Source of the DNA: Zobellella maritima
GTDB taxonomy: Bacteria; Pseudomonadota; Gammaproteobacteria; Enterobacterales; Aeromonadaceae
Direction: 5' to 3'
DNA length: 64,000 bases
Assembly: GCF_003075035.1 (NCBI RefSeq)
Contig: NZ_QCZE01000001.1
Span: 1,176,602 to 1,240,601 of the forward strand
Part shown: positions 57,551 through 64,000 of the stretch, in pieces
How the letters are laid out: each line of letters starts with the position of its first letter
How positions within the stretch are numbered: the stretch's first letter is position 1
Made by a program: the position numbers and the translations under genes
The notes under the pieces: model-generated
The model's input: the letters and a program-made list of their open reading frames with translations, nothing else
Told to the model about the DNA's origin: nothing
Database searches by the model: none

Positions 57551-58891
57551 ATGGAATTAATCGTAGCTTCCACTCCCTACAGTCAATGGCAGCAGCTGCG
57601 CCGCCTGTTGCACAGCCTGGGATGGACCCAACCCGAAACCCTTGGTCCGGATCAATGGGCCGGCAATGCAACACTGGCGAGCCAACAGGCCTGTCTATTA
57701 CTCTATTCTCCGGCCCATATCGCCGTTGCCTATGCCCTGGAGCAGGGACTATCGCCCAGTGTCGCCCTTCAACAATGGCACACCGCCCTCGAGCAATGCC
57801 TGCGGTTTTATCGCCGCCATCGACGCCAGACCCTGCTGATCAATGTGACGCACGCCGTGCTCGCACCGCAGGAACTACAGCAGCATTGCCGGCAACACTT
57901 CGGCATCAATGCCAAGCCCGTCACCCTGGAGCCCATGGCCCCGCCCGCCGAACTGAATCTGCTGCTCGCGCAACGGCTGATCATGCAGCATGCGGAGCTG
58001 GCCGACCTGCTGCAAGAGCTGGAAGCCGGCACCACGCCATTGCTGAATCATGACGCCCCACCCAACATCAATATCGATCTGTTGCATCGGCTACTGATAA
58101 AACAGGCGCAGGAATGCGCCCAGCACAGCGATCTACTCGGCCAGCTGGAAGAAAAACAGCAGGAAAACAACCAACTTCTTGCGCAACTCCACCGGGCACA
58201 GGAAGACCTGGAAGCCCTGCGCCAGAAAAACACAAGCAATGAAAACGCACGCCATCAATATCAAACTCAGCTTCACGACCTGGACGAAAAACATCAACGG
58301 CTCCAAGCCAGGCTCGACTCGCTCAATCTCGACCACGATAATACTCAGGCCGAACTGCAACTCCTGCAGCAACACAATAAGGGGGTTGAAGAAGAAAACG
58401 ACATGCTTCTGCAGCAACTGCATCAGGTACAGGAAGAGTTGGAGCGCTACTATCTGAACAACCAGCAGCTTATTCGGCAGCTCGATGAGCAACAACAGCA
58501 AATACAACGTAATCACCGGGTACTGCGGAAAATCACCAGCAGCATCAGCTGGAAAATCACCACGCCGCTCCGGGCCTGGGGCAAGTTATTCCGCCCCACC
58601 TCGCCCGAGCAACGCAAGCTGAAAAAACAGCTCCGGATGCTGGCAAGCAGCGAGCTGTTCAACGCCGACTGGTACCTGTCCACCTACCCGGACGTCGCCG
58701 AAAGCGGAATGGATCCCGGAGAGCATTATCTGAAATTTGGCGCCGACGAAGGCCGCAACCCCGGCCCCCATTTCGACACCCAGGGTTACCTGCGACTGAA
58801 TCCAAACGCGGCAGAGACTGAACTCAATCCGTTGGTGCACTATCTTAAGTTCGGTCAAGAAGAAGGCCGCCAGCCCAAGGCAACTGCATAG
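57551..58891 (+). CDS. Coiled-coil capsule-locus protein with DWYLxxYPDV tail repeats
   Basis: 446 residues, AGGAG 9 bases before the ATG. The N-terminal about 150 residues are a globular domain I do not recognise (LIVASTPYSQWQQLRRLLHSLG, LLLYSPAHIAVAYALEQG). Residues about 180-335 are a strong coiled coil rich in Gln and Leu. The C-terminal about 75 residues hold two copies of a motif common beside glycosyltransferases (DWYLSTYPDVAESG, HYLKFGADEGRNPG; then GYLRLNP, HYLKFGQEEGRQP). No catalytic motif is seen. It may be a scaffold for polymer-making enzymes, or a diverged sulfotransferase-like protein. Confidence 0.75.
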   Translation: MELIVASTPYSQWQQLRRLLHSLGWTQPETLGPDQWAGNATLASQQACLLLYSPAHIAVAYALEQGLSPSVALQQWHTALEQCLRFYRRHRRQTLLINVTHAVLAPQELQQHCRQHFGINAKPVTLEPMAPPAELNLLLAQRLIMQHAELADLLQELEAGTTPLLNHDAPPNINIDLLHRLLIKQAQECAQHSDLLGQLEEKQQENNQLLAQLHRAQEDLEALRQKNTSNENARHQYQTQLHDLDEKHQRLQARLDSLNLDHDNTQAELQLLQQHNKGVEEENDMLLQQLHQVQEELERYYLNNQQLIRQLDEQQQQIQRNHRVLRKITSSISWKITTPLRAWGKLFRPTSPEQRKLKKQLRMLASSELFNADWYLSTYPDVAESGMDPGEHYLKFGADEGRNPGPHFDTQGYLRLNPNAAETELNPLVHYLKFGQEEGRQPKATA

Positions 58892-58929
58892 CGATGCTCC
58901 CCTCCGGACCAATAGGGTGACTTATTGTC

Positions 58930-61611
58930 ATGATCACTCAATTTCCGTACATGTTGAATACCCTGGTGCACATAGGCGCCGGTAAAGGCAACGATAACAG
59001 ACTCTACCAGAGTGCACGGCAGCGGGTGTTGATAGAACCCTCCCCCGAGTCGGCCACCGCACTGCGCAAGCTTAGCCAAACCGACGACAATACGCGCCTC
59101 TGTCAACTGGCCATTGCCGACACCAACGGCAGTGCCTGCTTTCATCTCTACAACTGGGACCAGGCAAGCAGCCTGTATCCGGTCTCCGGTCTGAGTCAAC
59201 TGATGCCGGGCCTGAAAATACAGCAAATCATCGATGTAAAAACCCGTACCCTGGCCTCCCTGCTGAGCGACATACAAATGGCAGAGAAGGGGAATAATCT
59301 GCTCATTATCGACGCTCCCGGCGCAGAACAGCTTATTGCCGACCAACTGGCACAACTGGGCCGGCACAACCCCTTCGCTCATGTGCTCCTTTATTGCCCC
59401 AGTGAACCACACTACAGCAGCAACAGTAGCAGCGCCGACGTACTGGATAGTCTGTACCAGCAAGGCTACGAGCTCACCATAATCGACCGGAGCGACCCGG
59501 ACCGACCATTGTTCCAACTGAATCGCAATGCTCTGAAGCTGGAACTTGATGCCGCCAACCGGGCCCTGCTTCAGCAACAAATGATCAATAGGGATCTGCA
59601 GCAAACTCTGACGGGGCAAACCCGCCAACTGGCCACCACCGGCAATACCCTCACTGAGCTGCAACAGCGACTTGAAATAACCGGCAAGATCAATCGTGAG
59701 TTGAGGCTGGCATTTTCAGCCATCCAGACCGAGCATAAAAAACAACTTGCCGATCTGCAGCAGCGCCTGGATGCCACCCACCACACCAGCAGCGAGCTGG
59801 CGCAACAACTGGCCATAACAGAACAAGCCAATGCCGACTGGCAGCAGGCACTGGCCGATTCCCGAACCGAGCACGAACAACAACAAGCCGAACTCCAGCG
59901 GCAGCTGGATGAAACGCGCCAAGCCAATATCGAACTGACACAGCAGCTAGCCATAACAGAACAAATCAATGCCGACTGGCAGCAGGCACAGGCCGATTCC
60001 CGAACCGACCACGAACAACAACAAGCCGAACTCCAGCGGCAGCTGGATGAAACGCGCCAAACCAAGGACGAACTGACACTGCAGCTGGCCATGGCGGAAC
60101 AAGCCAATGCCGATCTGCAGCAGCGCCTGGATGCCGTTCACTACACCAACAGCGAGCTGGCGCAACAACTGGCCATAACAGAACAAATCAATGCCGACTG
60201 GCAGCAGGCACTGGCCGACTCCCGAACCGACCACGAACAACAACAAGCCGCATTACAGCGGCAGCTGAATGAGATGAGCCAAGCCAAGGACGAACTGACT
60301 CAGCAGCTGGCCATGGCGGAACAAGCCAATGCCGATCTGCAGCAGCGCCTGGATGCCGTTCATCACACCAACAGCGAGCTGGCGCAACAACTGGCCATAA
60401 CAGAACAAACCAATGCCGACTGGCAGCATACACTGGCCGATTCCCGAACCGACCATGAACAACAACAAGCCGAATTACAGCGGCAGCTGAATGAAACGCG
60501 CCAAGCCAAGGACCAGCTGACACAGCAGCTGGCCATGACGGAACAAGCCAATGCCGATCTGCAGCAGCGCCTGGATGCCGTTCACCACACCAACAGCGAG
60601 CTGGAGCAACAACTGGCGGCCAACCGGCAAGACAGCGCAGTGGTCAAAAACGAACGTGATAGTGCCAGAGAAGAGTGTAATGCCCTGAGACAGACCTTGA
60701 CCATACAAGAAAAAGCGTTAATCAGTAACAAAGACATGCTGGGATGGTTTGAAAGCAATCGGCAGATAACGGAGCGTCTGGAGGAAAAAACCAGAAAAAT
60801 TGTCGCCGATCAGATCCTGGAAGTCACCAAATCGTTGGCTGGATTAAAAAACCATATCAGTAGTGGACTAGTTAACGCAGCCAAGCAAATCGAATGCTTC
60901 ATAGGCATCCAGAACTACCTTGATAAGGGATCCACACCATTCAACTTTCATGGCTGGCCAATCAGTCCCGATCTCGGTCTGTACCTTGTCGGCTTGATAG
61001 ATGCGAACGACTACGACTGTATCATCGAATTTGGCAGTGGCACATCGACCCTGCTAATGGCGAAAACATTACAAATAAAACAGGAAATACAGAAAAACCA
61101 TGAAAAATTAAAAACAAAAAACAAAAAACAGCAAGACAACCAGGGGCAGCACAAGCCACTCCCCCACATCGTATCATTTGAACACGACAGGCTGTACCAC
61201 CAAAAAACCGCCAGTTTGCTGGCTGATAACAGTATTGAGCACCTGGTTGATCTGGTGCATGCCCCGCTGGTGAACTACCAATACAATGAAGACCAACAAT
61301 TTTCATATTACGACTGCCAGGAAAAAATGAATGAGCTGACCGCAAGGTTCAAAGACAAAAAAGCGAATATTCTGGTTCTGGTTGATGGCCCCCCGGGCTC
61401 AACAAACACAAATGCACGATTTCCGGCGCTGCCACATTTAACCCATTCACTTCCGGAACATAAGATGACATTAGTCATGGATGACTATAACCGCCCGGAA
61501 GAAAAAGAGATCATTGAGCTATGGAAAAGAATGGCAGCTGAGAGTTCGATTAATGTCAAAATTGAAGTAATCGATACTGAAAAGGGGTTGGCAACTTTCA
61601 GTGTGCTATAA
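58930..61611 (+). CDS. Two-methyltransferase-domain protein with a repeat-built coiled coil
   Basis: 893 residues. Residues 1-190 are FkbM methyltransferase-like (LNTLVHIGAGKGND, RVLIEPSPESATAL, LLIIDAPGAEQLI in place of the FkbM DVEGAE). About 200-600 is a coiled coil, its centre (about 274-564) made of near-identical 74-residue units. Residues about 660-893 are a second class I methyltransferase-like domain (DCIIEFGSGTSTLLMA, IVSFEHDRLYHQ, NILVLVDGPPGS, LVMDDYNRPEE). It is probably a capsule-modifying or chain-ending enzyme; the rod between the two domains recalls the WbdD molecular ruler. Substrates are unknown. The last about 250 codons are more AT-rich than the first. Confidence 0.82.
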   Translation: MITQFPYMLNTLVHIGAGKGNDNRLYQSARQRVLIEPSPESATALRKLSQTDDNTRLCQLAIADTNGSACFHLYNWDQASSLYPVSGLSQLMPGLKIQQIIDVKTRTLASLLSDIQMAEKGNNLLIIDAPGAEQLIADQLAQLGRHNPFAHVLLYCPSEPHYSSNSSSADVLDSLYQQGYELTIIDRSDPDRPLFQLNRNALKLELDAANRALLQQQMINRDLQQTLTGQTRQLATTGNTLTELQQRLEITGKINRELRLAFSAIQTEHKKQLADLQQRLDATHHTSSELAQQLAITEQANADWQQALADSRTEHEQQQAELQRQLDETRQANIELTQQLAITEQINADWQQAQADSRTDHEQQQAELQRQLDETRQTKDELTLQLAMAEQANADLQQRLDAVHYTNSELAQQLAITEQINADWQQALADSRTDHEQQQAALQRQLNEMSQAKDELTQQLAMAEQANADLQQRLDAVHHTNSELAQQLAITEQTNADWQHTLADSRTDHEQQQAELQRQLNETRQAKDQLTQQLAMTEQANADLQQRLDAVHHTNSELEQQLAANRQDSAVVKNERDSAREECNALRQTLTIQEKALISNKDMLGWFESNRQITERLEEKTRKIVADQILEVTKSLAGLKNHISSGLVNAAKQIECFIGIQNYLDKGSTPFNFHGWPISPDLGLYLVGLIDANDYDCIIEFGSGTSTLLMAKTLQIKQEIQKNHEKLKTKNKKQQDNQGQHKPLPHIVSFEHDRLYHQKTASLLADNSIEHLVDLVHAPLVNYQYNEDQQFSYYDCQEKMNELTARFKDKKANILVLVDGPPGSTNTNARFPALPHLTHSLPEHKMTLVMDDYNRPEEKEIIELWKRMAAESSINVKIEVIDTEKGLATFSVL
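59749..60620 (+). repeat. 222-bp in-frame tandem repeats in the coiled coil
   Basis: The word cgatctgcagcagcgcctgg recurs at 59751, 60111, 60333 and 60555, that is with periods 360, 222 and 222. The first interval holds an extra 138-bp half-unit (360 = 222 + 138). Each 222-bp unit encodes 74 residues (ADLQQRLDAVH, then NSELAQQLAITEQ, then ADWQQALADSRTDHEQQQAE). All spacings are multiples of three. Confidence 0.95.
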
Positions 61612-61677
61612 ACCCTTATTTTAACCTTTATTGCATCAGGCTTTATGTTTACCCATCTCATACAAGGAGGTAAGAGT

Positions 61678-63849
61678 ATGAATGGTAGCACTCTTGTACA
61701 GAATGCCAGAGCACACTATAACACTGGTCAGTTTAAATTGGCATTGGAATTATACCTCAGAGCCAGCGAAATTTATGGACGTAAAATATTCACAGCAAAC
61801 ATAAACCTGTGTAAGAAAAAGTTAACAACAAGCACACAGTCACATAATCCGAAAAAAAGTTTCATCAATAGCTACTTTGATCACGTATACCTTGTCAACC
61901 TCGAACATGACAAAACAAAGAAGCTAAAATCATCCCGCCAACTAAAAGACCTAAACATTGATTTTGAACTATTCAAAGCTACAGATGGATATATTGGCAA
62001 GCCAAAAGAGATGTTTGACGAGTATTTCTCCAAACCATTGGGCTGTTTAAAACGTTACTCCGACTTCAATGAGACTGAGATTAATAGAGCCTCTCACTTT
62101 ATTGATTCACCTGGCGCAATGGGGTACATCCACACCTACCTTGAAATTATAAATGATGCAAAAAAAAATAATTACAAACGCTTTCTCATACTAGAGGATG
62201 ACGTTATTCTATGCCATCACTTTGAGAATAAAGCAAAAGCGTTCTTATCAAAAATAAGCAATAACTGGAAAGTAATTCAACTAGGTGCCTCGCAATATAA
62301 CTGGAATAGCGTTAATGAGCCTAAAGCCAAGGCTAATGGCTTTTATTATCCCCGCCAACTAGATACCTGTGGTTCTTTTGCTATAGCCTTTGACCACTCA
62401 ATCATTGATGAATTGTCCATGGTACAAAGTACTTTTGAAGCCCCCTTTGATCACTTACCGCTTGGCGAGATATATGAAAAATACTTGGGAGAATGTTTTG
62501 TCGCATATCCCAACATTGCTATGCCAGATGTAAGTAACAGCTCTATCCGTAGCGGTAGGTGTCAATACACTCACGGGAAACGCATGAAATGGAAAATAGA
62601 AAACTTTCATTACCCATACCCCAAGCCGTCAATTGCGGTAATATTGTCTCACCCTAGAAACTTAAAGTACTTCAACTGTTTCTCTCATGAAGGCGAATTG
62701 CCATTCAACCTTAGACTTTACTATGATAGTGAGGATGGCCTAAGGCCATTACATAACGCAGACACATTTATTTATTCAGCCAGTGATATAAAAAAAACAA
62801 AACACCCCTTCCAACTCCCCACCGTTGATTTTTGCACAACATTATCTAAAGATGATATTTTAACGGAAGGTGACATTTTAAATTACATTGAATTTGAACT
62901 TGGCTTGAGTGATGCGAATAACACACCTCTGGTTAAAGTTAACCCGATTTTTACGGAGTGTGTAAAGGGAAGAGTCAGTGTTATCATCCCCACCTATAAA
63001 CGCCCTGAAAACTTAGCAAACGCACTTGAATCCGTACTATCTCAAGATTATGAAGATGTTGAGGTGTTAGTTGTAAATGATAATGGTGAAAACTCACCGC
63101 ACAACAAAGAAACAAGGAGTATAATTACCCAGAAAGCATCCTTACACCCCAACAAATCACTTAAGCTTATAGAGCACAGTGTCAATAGAAACGGCTCCGC
63201 AGCAAGAAACACAGCCATCATGATATCCACTGGCGAATACATTTGCTTTCTTGATGATGATGATATCTACCTTCCAGGAAGAATCACAAAGAGTGTTGAA
63301 ACACTATCACAATCAAACGGTCTGTTTGGTGCAACTTACTGTGGTTTTTTAGGGTGGAACTCACCTAAGAACGATCTTAATCGTTACACAGAAGGAGATT
63401 TATCCTTAGAAATATTAATGCTCAATTATAAAAAACACTACCTCTGCACCAATACAGCAACATATAAACGAGAGGCGGTCCTTGCTATAAACGGATTCGA
63501 CGAATCATATTGTCGGCATCAGGACCTGGAGTTTAACCTAAGATTTTTTGAATTGTACAAAATAAAATCAATCAAAGAATGCCTGGTTAGACTCAGTCCA
63601 GAACCCTCCATCATAAACAACAAATTACACAATAAGAACATACTTAATCTAAAACTAAAATTCCTAGAGGAGTTTGATAGTAAAATCATGTCATTCGGAG
63701 AGGTTGCCACAAAAGAAATATATGAAAAACATTGGCTCGAGGTTATCAAATATGTAACAAACAAAGATCTATTCATCTCTGAATTGTCACAGGATTATAA
63801 GGATGTAACCCTACAGGTGATTCAGAAACTAACAACAAGCGATAAGTAA
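61678..63849 (+). CDS. GT25-GT2 two-domain glycosyltransferase
   Basis: 723 residues from the ATG at 61678, with AAGGAGG upstream. A short TPR-like N-terminus (about 5-40) leads into a GT25 (LPS-type) domain (about 65-300; HVYLVNLEHDKTKKL, GAMGYIHTYLEI, FLILEDDVILCHHF). Residues about 435-660 form a GT2 domain (VSVIIPTYKRPENLANALESV, VLVVNDNGEN, AARNTAIMISTGEYICFLDDDD). It could add two different sugars to the capsule repeat. The gene is clearly more AT-rich than its neighbours upstream, a sign of acquisition by transfer. Confidence 0.87.
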   Translation: MNGSTLVQNARAHYNTGQFKLALELYLRASEIYGRKIFTANINLCKKKLTTSTQSHNPKKSFINSYFDHVYLVNLEHDKTKKLKSSRQLKDLNIDFELFKATDGYIGKPKEMFDEYFSKPLGCLKRYSDFNETEINRASHFIDSPGAMGYIHTYLEIINDAKKNNYKRFLILEDDVILCHHFENKAKAFLSKISNNWKVIQLGASQYNWNSVNEPKAKANGFYYPRQLDTCGSFAIAFDHSIIDELSMVQSTFEAPFDHLPLGEIYEKYLGECFVAYPNIAMPDVSNSSIRSGRCQYTHGKRMKWKIENFHYPYPKPSIAVILSHPRNLKYFNCFSHEGELPFNLRLYYDSEDGLRPLHNADTFIYSASDIKKTKHPFQLPTVDFCTTLSKDDILTEGDILNYIEFELGLSDANNTPLVKVNPIFTECVKGRVSVIIPTYKRPENLANALESVLSQDYEDVEVLVVNDNGENSPHNKETRSIITQKASLHPNKSLKLIEHSVNRNGSAARNTAIMISTGEYICFLDDDDIYLPGRITKSVETLSQSNGLFGATYCGFLGWNSPKNDLNRYTEGDLSLEILMLNYKKHYLCTNTATYKREAVLAINGFDESYCRHQDLEFNLRFFELYKIKSIKECLVRLSPEPSIINNKLHNKNILNLKLKFLEEFDSKIMSFGEVATKEIYEKHWLEVIKYVTNKDLFISELSQDYKDVTLQVIQKLTTSDK

Positions 63850-63913
63850 TATCAACCTTCATATACCTCTCCTTAAGGCTCTTTTTAACAATTATCGCCA
63901 AGCCAACAACGTC

Positions 63914-64000
63914 ATGGAAAGACTCTTTCGCTGGTTACAACACCATCTGTCGACCTCTGGTCCGGCTTTGCCACCGGTGCCGGCAAATTTTGATGGGAGC
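63914..64000 (+). CDS. Start of a further capsule-locus gene (runs off right edge)
   Basis: An ATG at 63914 opens 29 codons without a stop to the window edge (MERLFRWLQHHLSTSG, then PALPPVPANFDGS). GC content returns to that of the wider genome. No good ribosome-binding site is visible and no family can be named from so few residues. Confidence 0.4.
   Translation, partial: MERLFRWLQHHLSTSGPALPPVPANFDGS

Noticed and set aside
59749-60620. Assembly artefact explanation for the 222-bp repeats
   Set aside because: Units differ by several substitutions and the frame is kept with a half-unit, so they are real copies, although the exact number could still be misassembled.

Overview
The window is a chromosomal segment of a moderately GC-rich gammaproteobacterium. 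The MSHA pilus locus, Tus, DadA, an AspC close to the enteric enzyme, YbiT and an ABC-type capsule export cluster together suggest the Aeromonadales or a related marine order (Oceanimonas/Zobellella-like). This placement is inferred from protein character only; no rRNA gene is present.

Layout. (1) 1-9383, minus strand: a signalling block with a PAS-GGDEF-EAL protein, a MASE1-CHASE-PAS hybrid histidine kinase, a REC-EAL response regulator and the start of a second MASE1-CHASE kinase that runs off the left edge. (2) 9384-10696: a gene-poor stretch with one small exported protein. (3) 10697-11677: a DUF3179 protein. (4) 11705-24655, minus strand: an MSHA (type IVa pilus) locus in transcription order mshI, a PilN-like gene, mshJ, K, L, N, E, G, A, C, D, O, P, Q. 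mshM, mshF and mshB are not found in their usual places. MshE has an MshEN-type c-di-GMP-binding N-terminus, which plausibly links the pilus to the signalling block. (5) 24808-33462: AEC transporter, MscS channel, dadA, another hybrid kinase, a deleted SLC13/DASS transporter, a periplasmic protein and a DUF1127 protein. (6) 33770-37651: an NSS transporter with its 34-residue small subunit, then tus with a Ter-like sequence just upstream, then a Bcr-type exporter; the tus gene suggests the region lies near the replication terminus. (7) 37653-46559: a LysR regulator divergent from an EamA exporter plus a frameshifted old-yellow-enzyme gene, then aspC, a STAS protein, an outer-membrane barrel, PepSY, an oxidoreductase, DUF1622 and DUF1275 proteins. 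(8) 46856-50300: an integron-integrase remnant, ybiT, a 7-bp minisatellite, REP-like palindromes and an orphan barstar-like gene.

(9) 50679-64000, plus strand: a group 2/3-type capsule locus. kpsS comes first. A JUMPstart/ops element follows, ahead of a lipoprotein gene, a KpsD/Wza-type exporter, kpsM, kpsT and kpsE. After kpsE lie a decayed rmlB, a coiled-coil protein with tail repeats, an 893-residue protein with two methyltransferase-like domains joined by a coiled coil built from 222-bp DNA repeats, an AT-rich GT25-GT2 fusion and the start of one more gene. The two-methyltransferase coiled-coil protein is the most unusual object here. Its layout recalls the chain-length 'ruler' of O-antigen terminators such as WbdD, but that role is inference.

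Pseudogenes are frequent. The DASS transporter, intI and rmlB have each lost an internal segment while keeping recognisable ends, and the old-yellow-enzyme gene is broken by a 7-bp tandem duplication.
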